From Actinomycetes bacterium (GTDB lineage Bacteria > Actinomycetota > Actinomycetes > Propionibacteriales > Propionibacteriaceae): a stretch of DNA of 18,464 bases. The notes under the pieces are model-generated. The model was given only the letters and a program-made list of their open reading frames with translations. It was not told the DNA's origin and did no database searches. The DNA lies in assembly GCA_029778515.1 (NCBI GenBank), contig JAKOQD010000208.1, forward strand, positions 1-18,464. The letters are read 5' to 3'. Below are positions 5,922 through 12,698 of the stretch, one piece after another (within the stretch, counting starts at the first letter, position 1; every line of letters begins with the position of its first letter). Made by a program: the position numbers and the translations under genes.

Positions 5922-6970
5922 GCACTACGACCCAGCACGACACCCGCAGGCAGGCAGCCCGCCGGTGGCTGCTCCTGACTGCCGCTGCCGCTGCCTGGGC
6001 CGGGCTTTACGCGGTGAACGAGGTCTTCTGGACCTGGCTGTACAGGGACGCGCTGGCGCTCGACATCACCACCGGCTGGCCGTCGATGCTGCACTTCTTC
6101 TGCTACGACACCGTGAAGATCACTCTGCTGCTGACCGGGATCATCTTCGTGGTCACCGTACTGCGCAGCTTCATGAGCGTCGAACGCACCCGGGCCCTTC
6201 TAGGCGGCAAACGTGAAGGGGTGGGCAACGTGCTGGCCGCCTCGCTCGGGGTAGTAACCCCGTTCTGCTCGTGCAGCGCCGTGCCGGCGTTCATCGGTTT
6301 CGTCGCCTCCGGCATTCCCTTGGGGGTGACGATGAGCTTCCTGATCGCCAGCCCGCTGGTCAACGAGGTCGCGATCGCCCTGCTGCTCGGCCTGTTCGGC
6401 ATCGGCCCCACCCTGCTGTACGTCGGCGCGGGGCTGGTGGTCGCAATCGTGGCCGGCATGGTGATCGGGCGACTCCGGCTGGAGGATCAGGTCGAGGCCT
6501 TCGTTTACGAAACCCGGCTCCGCGGCGAGGTCATCGATTCCACCGCCGGTCTGACCTGGGCCGACAGGCTCGCGATGGGACGCGAGGAAGCGGCCTCGAT
6601 CCTGCGCAAGATCTGGCCGTACCTGCTAGTCGGCATCGGGCTCGGCGCGGTCATCCACGGCTGGGCACCGGCGGACTTCTTCGCCCGTTACGCCGGTCCG
6701 GACAATCCATTCGCTGTGCTGGTCGCCGTGGCGATCGGCGTGCCGCTGTACTCAAATGCCGCCGGGATCCTGCCGCTCGTCGACGCGCTGTACGCCAAGG
6801 GCATGCCGATGGGCACCCTGCTCGCCTTCATGATGGCCACCGTCGCGCTCAGCCTGCCCGAGATGATCCTGCTCCGCCGCGTCCTAAAGCCCCGCCTGAT
6901 CGCCACCTTCGCCGCCGTTACCGCCCTCGGCATCGTCACCGTCGGCTACCTCTTCAACGCCCTCCTCTGA
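5918..6970 (+). CDS. arsP: ArsP-family permease (trivalent organoarsenical efflux)
   Basis: This 350-residue membrane protein of the predicted permease family PF03773 has about eight hydrophobic segments. The family signature TPFCSCSAVP lies at residues 114-123, with C117 and C119, and a second conserved stretch is GVPLYSNAAGILPL in the C-terminal half. ArsP proteins export methylarsenite and related trivalent aromatic arsenicals from the cell; other family members have unknown substrates. GTG at 5918 is chosen because it overlaps the arsR stop. The neighbouring arsM, which would generate methylarsenite, supports an ArsP role, as does co-regulation by a CVC-type ArsR. Confidence 0.87.
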   Translation: MSTTTQHDTRRQAARRWLLLTAAAAAWAGLYAVNEVFWTWLYRDALALDITTGWPSMLHFFCYDTVKITLLLTGIIFVVTVLRSFMSVERTRALLGGKREGVGNVLAASLGVVTPFCSCSAVPAFIGFVASGIPLGVTMSFLIASPLVNEVAIALLLGLFGIGPTLLYVGAGLVVAIVAGMVIGRLRLEDQVEAFVYETRLRGEVIDSTAGLTWADRLAMGREEAASILRKIWPYLLVGIGLGAVIHGWAPADFFARYAGPDNPFAVLVAVAIGVPLYSNAAGILPLVDALYAKGMPMGTLLAFMMATVALSLPEMILLRRVLKPRLIATFAAVTALGIVTVGYLFNALL

Positions 6971-6981
6971 AAGGACAACAC

Positions 6982-7218
6982 ATGCACGTCAAAATCCTCG
7001 GTTCCGGCTGCGCCAACTGCGTCAACCTCGAGAAGGCCACCCGGCAGGCCGTCAACGATCTCGGCCTGGAGGCCACCTTCGAGAAGGTCACCGACTACGC
7101 CGACATCGCCGCCTACGGGATCATGCGCACCCCGGGCCTGGTGGTGGACGAGCAGGTCCTGCTGGCCGGACGCGTCCCCACCGCCCGCCAGGTCAAGGAC
7201 TTGCTCGCCGCCCGCTGA
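6982..7218 (+). CDS. Small thioredoxin-fold protein (redox-active disulfide protein type)
   Basis: The 78-residue protein belongs to the minimal thioredoxin family typified by archaeal MTH895 and TM0996. It has a CxxC active site C10-A-N-C13 right after the first strand (MHVKILGSG) and a cis-proline region MRTPGLVVDEQVLLAG. AAAGGA lies six bases before the ATG, and only 11 bp separate it from arsP. Such proteins are commonly encoded next to PF03773 permeases. They may supply electrons, keep the permease cysteines reduced, or hand over thiol-bound arsenic; none is proven. Its stop codon directly abuts that of the convergent arsM. Confidence 0.9.
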   Translation: MHVKILGSGCANCVNLEKATRQAVNDLGLEATFEKVTDYADIAAYGIMRTPGLVVDEQVLLAGRVPTARQVKDLLAAR

Positions 7219-8013
7219 TCAGGCCGGCTTGACCGCCCGCACGATCGCGCCGTGCATCTGCGGGGCCACCTCGTGGGTGAACCGCACCTCGATGCCGGTG
7301 AACCCGGCAGCGGTGAGCCCGTCGACGTACTCCTGGCGGGACAGGGCGCCGGCGACGCAGCCGACGTGGCTGCCCCGCTCCTCGCGCTCGGCAACGCAGA
7401 GCTGGTCCTCGGCGACAACATCGGACACACCAACCCGACCGCCCGGGGCGAGGACGCGGAACATCTCCGCCAACACGGCCGACTTGTCCACGGACAGGTT
7501 GATCACGCAGTTGGAGATCACCACATCCACCGCGCCGTCCGGCAGCGGAACCTGCTCGATACGTCCCTTCAGGAACTTCACGTTGGTCGCACCGGCCTTC
7601 GCCGCATTCGCTCGTGCCAGCTCGAGCATCTCGTCGGTCATGTCGACTCCGTAGGCGAAGCCCGATGGCCCGACCCGTCTTGCGGACAGCAGTACGTCCA
7701 GGCCGCCACCCGAGCCGAGGTCGAGCACCCGGTCGCCTGGGTTGAGGTCCGCGACCGCGGTCGGGCTCCCACACCCCAGGCTCGCCGTCACCGCCTCCGT
7801 GGGTACCTCGTCAGCCTGCTCGGTGTCGTACAGCGCGGATCCGAACACGTCGCCGCAGTCATCCCCGCCGCAGCAGCCACTGCCGGCGCCGTCGAGGTCG
7901 TCCAGGATATCGAGCGTCCGTCGCCCGGTGCCCATAGCTGCGCGGGCAGCGGCCGCGTACCGGTTCCGGACCTGCTCCACCACCACATCGTTGTCGGTCA
8001 TCGCTGCACTCAC
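7219..8013 (-). CDS. arsM: Arsenite S-adenosylmethionine methyltransferase
   Basis: The 264-residue enzyme methylates As(III) to mono- and dimethylated arsenicals with SAM. The SAM motif I is VLDLGSGGGLDVLL (96-109). The arsenic-site cysteines match ArsM: C47/C48/C53 in GCCGGDDCGD, C81 in SLGCGSP, C169 in ISNCVINLS and C219 in HVGCVAGAL, so the full four-cysteine set is present. A GTG at 8013 overlaps the arsR stop; the ATG at 8001, with AAGGA about 13 bases upstream, is an equally good start and would shorten the protein by four residues. It forms an operon with the upstream arsR. Confidence 0.94.
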   Translation of the reverse strand: MSAAMTDNDVVVEQVRNRYAAAARAAMGTGRRTLDILDDLDGAGSGCCGGDDCGDVFGSALYDTEQADEVPTEAVTASLGCGSPTAVADLNPGDRVLDLGSGGGLDVLLSARRVGPSGFAYGVDMTDEMLELARANAAKAGATNVKFLKGRIEQVPLPDGAVDVVISNCVINLSVDKSAVLAEMFRVLAPGGRVGVSDVVAEDQLCVAEREERGSHVGCVAGALSRQEYVDGLTAAGFTGIEVRFTHEVAPQMHGAIVRAVKPA

Positions 8014-8402
8014 TTCCTTGGTCCGATGATCAGGAGTTGCTTGGCCGGGGCCGGGTCGAGGAGCTGCTGGATCGCTTGCAGCGCGTCGGAACTGACCCAG
8101 TACCAGGTCTGGCGGCCGTCGCGCTCCCGCTCCACGAACCCCGCCTCGAACAGCGCGCCCAAGTGGTGGGTCACGGTCGGCTGGGTTAGCCTCACCTGCG
8201 CGGCCAGCACGCCGGTCGTCGCGCGGCCGCCCTCCGTCGACTTGATCAGGCTCAACAGCCGCAGCCGGGCAGGATCGGCCAACACCTTCAGCGCGGTCGC
8301 GAGAGCGAGCGCGTCATCGGCCCCCAGCGGGGCCTGGAGTAGCGGTGAGCAGCACAGGCCGCTGACGAGGTTGAGCCGGCGCGGCACCTCTTGAGAACTC
8401 AT
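8010..8402 (-). CDS. arsR: ArsR-family repressor of arsM, N-terminal Cys-Cys type
   Basis: The 130-residue winged HTH repressor has its DNA-binding helix around VRLTQPTVTHHLGALFEAGFV and the wing RDGRQTWYWV. The alpha-3 CVC site is missing; the only cysteines are C17-C18 in SGLCCSPL. This recalls C. glutamicum ArsR, where an N-terminal cysteine pair takes part in As(III) binding, although its third cysteine is not found here. The ATG at 8402 is preferred to longer starts because a TATGAT -10 lies at 8420-8415, leaving a leader of only about six bases. It is coupled to arsM by a 4-base overlap. Confidence 0.88.
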   Translation of the reverse strand: MSSQEVPRRLNLVSGLCCSPLLQAPLGADDALALATALKVLADPARLRLLSLIKSTEGGRATTGVLAAQVRLTQPTVTHHLGALFEAGFVERERDGRQTWYWVSSDALQAIQQLLDPAPAKQLLIIGPRK

Positions 8403-8420
8403 AGACCTAAATCTATCATA
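8401..8420 (-). promoter_or_regulatory. arsR-arsM promoter and operator candidate
   Basis: A perfect -10 TATGAT lies on the minus strand at 8420-8415, followed by the inverted repeat ATAGA-N6-TCTAT (8401-8416) that reaches into the arsR start codon. A repressor dimer there would block both promoter opening and early elongation. No convincing -35 element was found. The arms are unlike the TGACAGCTGTCA palindrome of the other arsR, suggesting separate specificities. Confidence 0.55.
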
Positions 8421-8470
8421 TCGACTACCATCAACCAATCGGCTACTTGAGCCATGAGCGCGCGTCTCGG

Positions 8471-9598
8471 TCATCCGATCGCGAGTCTCGAGAGCGCCGT
8501 CGCGAGTTGCTCGTCGCGCCCCTTGGCCGCGTGTTGGTAGATCATTGCGGCGTCAGCTGTGGTGTGGCCGAGGCGGGCTTGAAGCTCGGCCGTGGTCGCG
8601 CCGACCTGAGCGGCGAGGGTGGCGCCCGTGTGGCGGAGATCGTGAAAGCGAAGCTCGGCCCGCCCGGCGGCCTTACGGGCGGTGTTCCAATACCGATAGA
8701 GCACTGACTCGTGCAAATGGCGCCCCATGTCGCTGCGGAACAACAGGCTGTCGCGTCCCGGCTTGGTGAACTCATCCAAGTGGTGCCGAAGCGCATCGTG
8801 TAGGTGCGGTGGGACGGCCACGTCTCGGATGCCGGCCTCGGTCTTCGGGGGTCCGACGATGGTCGCGCCGGGCACGAACGACACGGCGCGGCGGACCTTG
8901 ATCACGCCGTGGGCGAGGTCCACGTCTTTTCGTCGGAGTTCGGCCAGTTCGCCGTAACGCAAGGCGCACCAGGTTGCCAGTAGCACCATGAGCCGGAACC
9001 GCTCGGGCATCGCCTCGACGATGACCGCCAGCTCCTCCAATGAGGCCGGTTCGATGCCGTGCTTGCGTCGCGCCACCCCGGCGCCGCGGATGCTGACCGG
9101 GCTGGTGTCGATGAGTTCCTCGTCGACAGCGGCGTTCATGATCGTCCGCAGCACGGCGTACGCCTTGGCCTTCGGCCGGTCCTTCACACCGCGCAGCAGG
9201 TTGTTGTGCCAGTTGCGGACGTCGGCCTTCGTGATCCGGGGGACTGGCAGGTCACCCAGGTGCGGCGTGATGTAGAGCCGCAGCGCACGTTCGTAGTCGA
9301 GCACAGTGCTTGGCCGCAGCGGTTCCCCCTTGACGCGGCGCTCGGCCAGCCAACGCCTCCCGTACTCCTCCAGCGTTTCGGTGTTTGCGTCACGGAGGGC
9401 CAGAGCACGCCGGTGCGCTGGCGGCTGCCAATCACCCGATTCGAGCAAGCGCCGCTCGTCGGCGAGCCATGCCTCGGCGTCACTCTTGAGGGTGAACGTC
9501 AACGGCGCCACATGCCGCTGCAGGTCTGCCCCGGTGTAGCTGGCCTGGTAGCGCTTGGAGGGCAGCCGCCTGATGTAGCCGAAGCCTCGTCTGCCCAT
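8471..9598 (-). CDS. Tyrosine-family integrase of the element
   Basis: The 375-residue protein catalyses site-specific integration at tRNA-Arg. An N-terminal arm-binding region (residues 1-60, FGYIRRLPSKRYQASY) is followed by a core-binding domain (about 70-165) and the catalytic domain. The catalytic residues are R214 (CALRYGE), K252 (PPKTEAG), H319 and R322 (FHDLRHT), H345 (RLGHT) and the nucleophile Y354 (AAMIYQH). The start is the ATG at 9598, because AGGAGG lies five bases upstream. The gene sits 169 bp from the att core and is transcribed away from it. All active-site residues are present, so the protein should be active. Confidence 0.95.
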   Translation of the reverse strand: MGRRGFGYIRRLPSKRYQASYTGADLQRHVAPLTFTLKSDAEAWLADERRLLESGDWQPPAHRRALALRDANTETLEEYGRRWLAERRVKGEPLRPSTVLDYERALRLYITPHLGDLPVPRITKADVRNWHNNLLRGVKDRPKAKAYAVLRTIMNAAVDEELIDTSPVSIRGAGVARRKHGIEPASLEELAVIVEAMPERFRLMVLLATWCALRYGELAELRRKDVDLAHGVIKVRRAVSFVPGATIVGPPKTEAGIRDVAVPPHLHDALRHHLDEFTKPGRDSLLFRSDMGRHLHESVLYRYWNTARKAAGRAELRFHDLRHTGATLAAQVGATTAELQARLGHTTADAAMIYQHAAKGRDEQLATALSRLAIG

Positions 9599-9642
9599 GG
9601 TCGCCTCCTGAGCGTTCCGCACGTCCTCCCGCTATCGCGCGA

Positions 9643-9664
9643 CGTGCGGTCCACGTGCGATAAG
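9643..9664. repeat. Tandem 11-mer pair (candidate integrase arm sites, right end)
   Basis: Two 11-base units starting CGTGCG (9643-9653, 9654-9664) end 103 nt before the att core and lie 45 nt from the integrase start. The 12-mer TGCTTGTCAGAA follows at 9733-9744. Both are found at the same distances from the core in the left flank. Confidence 0.5.
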
Positions 9665-9767
9665 TCCCGCTACGAGTGCTCATTCGTGTCCCCGAGAGAA
9701 CACTTCAGTGCGTCTGGGAGGCTGCGCGTTTCTGCTTGTCAGAAGCATATCTCACGCTTACGACGTC

Positions 9768-9812
9768 TGGCGACCCCAGCAAGATTCGAACTTGCGACAC
9801 AAGGTTTAGGAA
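9768..9812 (-). repeat. attR: 45-bp core repeat within tRNA-Arg
   Basis: Identical to 450-494. It comprises tRNA nucleotides 32-76, so integration leaves the tRNA gene complete. The 3' part of the present tRNA was therefore contributed by the element (or by an earlier one). Confidence 0.93.
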
Positions 9813-9843
9813 ACCTCTGCTCTATCCCCTGAGCTATGGGGCC
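9768..9843 (-). tRNA. tRNA-Arg (anticodon CCT)
   Basis: The gene has 76 nt with encoded CCA. The acceptor GGCCCCA pairs with TGGGGTC (one G-T at the second position). The D arm is GCTC/GAGC, the anticodon stem GAGGT/ACCTT with loop TTCCTAA gives anticodon CCT, the T arm is GCAAG/CTTGC with loop TTCGAAT, the variable loop is GTGTC and the discriminator is G. It reads AGG codons. It is the integration target of the element to its left. Confidence 0.96.
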
Positions 9844-9915
9844 TCGCCCCAACTGGAGCTCAACCAGCCTACCGCTTGGGGGCGTGCGTCCGGACGCGGC
9901 GGTGCGGCAACCCGC

Positions 9916-10077
9916 CTACCGGTCCGCGTCCGACCACTCGTGCAGCCGGTCTCCGTAGTACGCCTGGTGTGCGCCGTCATGGTGCTCGGCCATGCGGCAC
10001 TCCAGGGTCGGACCGTCCGATCGCTGTGACCACTGCGAGCCGCAGCTCCCCGGCGACTTCGACACCGCATGGCTCAT
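9916..10077 (-). CDS. Small Cys/His-containing protein, 53 residues
   Basis: An ATG at 10077, with GAGGGAA about six bases upstream, opens a frame to TAG at 9916-9918. The codons are strongly G/C-ending. The protein holds C12 (SCGSQW), C27 (TLECRM), H32, H33 and H37 (EHHDGAHQ), and ends HEWSDADR. A C-G...C...H-x-G-x-H pattern occurs in many tiny actinobacterial proteins of unknown function and could bind zinc; this is a resemblance from memory. It lies 72 bp upstream of the tRNA on the same strand and belongs to the chromosome, not to the element. Confidence 0.6.
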   Translation of the reverse strand: MSHAVSKSPGSCGSQWSQRSDGPTLECRMAEHHDGAHQAYYGDRLHEWSDADR

Positions 10078-10264
10078 CCCGGTTTCCCTCACCTAACGCA
10101 GACGTCGCCCGCACCGATTCATGACGCCGTACTCTGCCACAAAGCTCGGCGAATACCTACGACTACGGCTTTTAGTGCGCCTTGGGGCAAACACTCCTGT
10201 GGAAAACCTGTGAAATGGTGGGTGGGCTTTGTTTTGGGGTTCCCAGTGGGCTAAAGTCTCACTC

Positions 10265-10335
10265 AGAGTGACGCACTCGATGTTGTCTCCTGGGGGTGGG
10301 TAGACGGCTTCAAGCCCTTCGTGGTGCGTCACTCT
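10265..10335. promoter_or_regulatory. 12-bp perfect inverted repeat with 47-nt loop
   Basis: AGAGTGACGCAC (10265-10276) is exactly complementary to GTGCGTCACTCT (10324-10335). The repeat lies about 75-145 bp before the uridylyltransferase ATG. It could be a paired operator, an RNA leader hairpin or the ends of a tiny mobile remnant. There is no U-run after it, so a simple terminator is unlikely, and no target-site duplication flanks it. Confidence 0.5.
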
Positions 10336-10396
10336 CTTACTGTCTTCGGGCCGTTCCGCGAACGGAGTTGTGGCTCGGCCAAAGGCGCCGCACCGT

Positions 10397-10402
10397 TACG
10401 AT
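10397..10402 (+). promoter_or_regulatory. Candidate -10 of the uridylyltransferase gene
   Basis: TACGAT ends seven bases before the ATG at 10410, and the gene lacks a Shine-Dalgarno sequence, so a leaderless start is plausible. No good -35 was found. Confidence 0.4.
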
Positions 10403-10409
10403 CGGCCCC

Positions 10410-11765
10410 ATGAGCGCTACCGCCTTGGAGCAGTGCCTGCAGAAGATGCGGGACGCCGACATCAGCCAGGCCGCGATCGACAACTTCCGCCACTACTGGC
10501 AACTGTGCGCGGACGGGGCGACCGGCCTGATCCGCGAGGACACCATCACGCCGCTGCTGGATCCGCCCCAGCTCGCCGAGGTTGAGATCTCGGACGCCGA
10601 CCAGCGTGACGCCTTGAGCAAGACCGTCATCATCAAGCTCAACGGTGGCCTCGGTACCTCAATGGGGCTGGATCGCGCCAAGACCCTGCTCACCGTCCGC
10701 GACGGCAAGAACTTCCTCGACCTGATCGTCGGCCAGGTGAAGTACGCCCGCGAGCACTTCGGCGTCCGCCTGCCGCTCGTCTTGATGAACAGCTTCCGCA
10801 CCCGCGACGACACCCTCGCGCACCTCGCCACACACCCCGACATTGCGGTGGATGGGTTGCCGCTCGACTTCCTGCAGAACGCCGAGCCGAAGATCCTCGC
10901 CAGCGACCTCAGCCCGGTCTCGTGGCCGGCCGATCCCAGTCTCGAGTGGTGCCCGCCCGGCCACGGCGACCTGTATCCCGCGCTCTGGGGCACCGGCCTG
11001 CTGGACGCCCTGGTAGAGGCCGGGTTCCGCTACGCGTCCGTCGCCAACGGCGACAACCTTGGCGCAGCCCCGGACGCCCGGTTGGCCGGCTGGTTCGCCG
11101 CCTCCGGAGCGCCCTATGCGGCCGAGGTTTGCCCGCGCACCATCAACGATCGCAAGGGCGGGCACCTCGCGATCCGCCGCGCCGACGGCCAGCTGATTCT
11201 GCGCGACACCGCTCAGACCGCGTCCGAAGAGATGGACTACTTCACCGACGAGCATCGCCACCCGTACTTCCACGCCAACAACCTGTGGCTCGACCTCGTG
11301 CAGTTGCGCGACATCCTCGCCGAGCGCAAGGGCGTGCTCGGCCTGCCGCTCATTCGCAACGAGAAGACCGTCGATCCCGCCGATCCGACCTCGCCGAAGG
11401 TGCTCCAGTTGGAGAGCGCAATGGGCGCGGCCATCGAGGTGTTCCACGGAGCCATGGCCATCGCGGTCGGACGGGACCGGTTCCTGCCCGTCAAGACCAC
11501 CAACGAACTGCTGCTGCTGCGCTCGGACGTGTTCGACCTCGGTGTGGACGGACGGCTGGTGAGCCAGGTCGAGCGCATCCCGGAGATCGATCTGGACAGC
11601 CACTACAAGCTCGTCGACGACTTCGACGAATTGGTGCAGGTGGTGCCATCGCTGCGCAACGCCGAGTCCCTGCGGGTCGCGGGGGAGTGGCATTTCGATG
11701 CACCTTCCTCCGTGGTCGGGCAGGTGCAGCTCGACGACCCGGGGACGCCGGCGACCTACCGGTGA
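10410..11765 (+). CDS. UTP-glucose-1-phosphate uridylyltransferase, UDPGP family
   Basis: The 451-residue cytoplasmic enzyme makes UDP-glucose from UTP and glucose 1-phosphate. It belongs to the eukaryote-like UDPGP family (PF01704) rather than to the shorter bacterial GalU. The nucleotide-binding loop is KLNGGLGTSMG (residues 76-86) with K91 just after, followed by LVLMNSFRTRDDT, the GHGDLYPAL motif and FHANNLWLDL. The ATG at 10410 is chosen because this is where family similarity begins; an extension to 10296 looks noncoding. The GTG start of the next gene overlaps its stop. UDP-glucose feeds cell-wall glycan, trehalose and glycogen synthesis. Confidence 0.93.
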   Translation: MSATALEQCLQKMRDADISQAAIDNFRHYWQLCADGATGLIREDTITPLLDPPQLAEVEISDADQRDALSKTVIIKLNGGLGTSMGLDRAKTLLTVRDGKNFLDLIVGQVKYAREHFGVRLPLVLMNSFRTRDDTLAHLATHPDIAVDGLPLDFLQNAEPKILASDLSPVSWPADPSLEWCPPGHGDLYPALWGTGLLDALVEAGFRYASVANGDNLGAAPDARLAGWFAASGAPYAAEVCPRTINDRKGGHLAIRRADGQLILRDTAQTASEEMDYFTDEHRHPYFHANNLWLDLVQLRDILAERKGVLGLPLIRNEKTVDPADPTSPKVLQLESAMGAAIEVFHGAMAIAVGRDRFLPVKTTNELLLLRSDVFDLGVDGRLVSQVERIPEIDLDSHYKLVDDFDELVQVVPSLRNAESLRVAGEWHFDAPSSVVGQVQLDDPGTPATYR

Positions 11766-12142
11766 GCGGACGCTGGCACATCGCTCTCGGGTTTGCGCTG
11801 ACCGGGGACGAGCTGGACCTCGATGTGGCTGCTGATGGCGGACCGGGTGATGAGCCGAATCCTGAGCGGCTGGTCACTCAACTCGAGCAAGGCGGCTGGT
11901 CGCGGGAGCGCATTCTAGAGCATGCACTGAGCCGGGTAACAGGCGACCTCAGTTGGCCGCACTTCGTGCCCGCGGAACTACGGACGGGCTGTGGCGCGGC
12001 GCAGTTCCATGCCGCGCTCGGGGCCACCCGGGCACTGCTCGACCTACAGGTGCTCGAAAGCCGTCCCCCGTCCGGACGGACTCGACTGAGTCCGGACGAG
12101 GAACGGCTTCTGCGGGACGTGCCGCCCCATCACGGTGTGTGA
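11762..12142 (+). CDS. Unknown protein coupled to the uridylyltransferase
   Basis: A 126-residue soluble protein. GTG at 11762 overlaps the upstream TGA by GTGA, and third codon positions are G/C-rich throughout. It begins SGRWHIALGFALTGDELDLD and has a middle segment DLSWPHFVPAELRTGCGAAQFHAA. There is no membrane helix and no motif that I recognise. Tight coupling suggests that it acts with, or is made in proportion to, the uridylyltransferase. The downstream palindromic repeats probably end this two-gene transcript. Confidence 0.75.
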   Translation: MSGRWHIALGFALTGDELDLDVAADGGPGDEPNPERLVTQLEQGGWSRERILEHALSRVTGDLSWPHFVPAELRTGCGAAQFHAALGATRALLDLQVLESRPPSGRTRLSPDEERLLRDVPPHHGV

Positions 12143-12187
12143 GCCTGGCCGCTAGCAGTCGGGCCGAGCTCCCCGATCACGCCCAGA

Positions 12188-12263
12188 GATCCCGGCCTGC
12201 GCCGGGATGACTGTGTGGTGGGATCCCGGCCTACGCCGGGATGACTGTGTAGGCCGGGATGAC
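12188..12263. repeat. Palindromic dispersed repeats between convergent genes
   Basis: A 29-bp unit, containing the stem ATCCCGGC-N4-GCCGGGAT, occurs twice with one mismatch (12188-12216, 12222-12250), and a half copy GGCCGGGATGAC lies at 12252-12263. The same palindrome is found at 17173-17196. The strong GC stems lie between a plus-strand gene end and the minus-strand mscL end, so they could act as bidirectional terminators. Confidence 0.8.
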
Positions 12264-12280
12264 GGGGGTGGCGGCCGGTG

Positions 12281-12646
12281 CTACTTCTGTGCCTTCAGCA
12301 GGTCGCGGATCTCGGTGAGCAGATCCTCGGACGTCGGTGCGCCGGCCTCAGGCTCAGCCTCGGTCTTCGCGGTGTACGCCTTGATCGACTCGTACGGCTT
12401 GACGACCCCGAAGTACAGCACCGCGGCCATGATCACGAACGAGACCACCGCGGTGATGAACACGCCCACGTTCACGCCGCCGATGTTCACCGAGCTGAAG
12501 TCGGGGTTGCCGCCGATCAGCCCGATGATGTCCATGATGATCTGGGTGAACGCGGTGACGACATTTCCGAACGACGCGCCCAGGATGAACGCGATCGCCA
12601 GGTCGATGAGGTTTCCCCGCATCAGGAAATCCTTGAAGCCCTTCAT
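12281..12646 (-). CDS. mscL: Large-conductance mechanosensitive channel MscL
   Basis: The 121-residue inner-membrane protein forms a pentameric emergency valve for osmotic downshock. It has the amphipathic N-terminus MKGFKDFLMRGNLIDLAIAF, TM1 (about residues 14-45, with the pore-lining FILGASFGNVVTAF), a periplasmic loop, TM2 (about 65-87, VFITAVVSFVIMAAVLYF) and the cytoplasmic helix SEDLLTEIRDLLKAQ at the C-terminus. The length is normal. GGAGGGAG lies before the ATG. It is the last of four minus-strand genes (cyclo-ligase, FmdB, SAF, MscL) that may be co-transcribed. Confidence 0.97.
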   Translation of the reverse strand: MKGFKDFLMRGNLIDLAIAFILGASFGNVVTAFTQIIMDIIGLIGGNPDFSSVNIGGVNVGVFITAVVSFVIMAAVLYFGVVKPYESIKAYTAKTEAEPEAGAPTSEDLLTEIRDLLKAQK

Positions 12647-12698
12647 AATTCTCCCTCCATTGGCTAGCGCGGGTGGTGTTACCCGGTTTCTGCGCTGA

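Larger units (their letters stand above)
450..9812. mobile_element. Arsenic-resistance integrative element in tRNA-Arg(CCT)
   Basis: The element is bounded by the 45-bp direct repeats at 450-494 and 9768-9812 (repeat-to-repeat distance 9,318 bp). A tyrosine integrase at the tRNA-proximal end points away from the tRNA. Cargo consists of two toxin-type modules (AbiEii-like pair, VapBC), an excisionase-like protein and an arsenic cluster of about 5.2 kb. No relaxase, FtsK/TraB-type translocase, replication protein or phage structural gene is visible, so it is best described as an integrative genomic island, possibly mobilised in trans or descended by deletion from a conjugative element. The decayed stretch at 2710-3234 may be a scar of lost mobility genes. 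Confidence 0.88.
10078..10409. other. Long intergenic leader upstream of the uridylyltransferase gene
   Basis: No gene is seen in these 332 bases. The middle is locally poorer in GC (about 10110-10265). It holds a GTGGG-rich patch (10215-10252), the 12-bp inverted repeat at 10265-10335 and a TACGAT -10 candidate at 10397-10402. It probably contains the promoter of the uridylyltransferase gene and that of the small protein on the other strand. Confidence 0.5.

Noticed and set aside
10198..10220. DnaA-box-like TGTGGAAAA pair
   Set aside because: Only one near match and a weak second; no dnaA/dnaN or clustered boxes.
10215..10280. MraZ-box-like GTGGG repeats followed by ATGTTG
   Set aside because: The following frame stops after seven codons and no mraZ or cell-division gene follows; spacing of the G runs is irregular.
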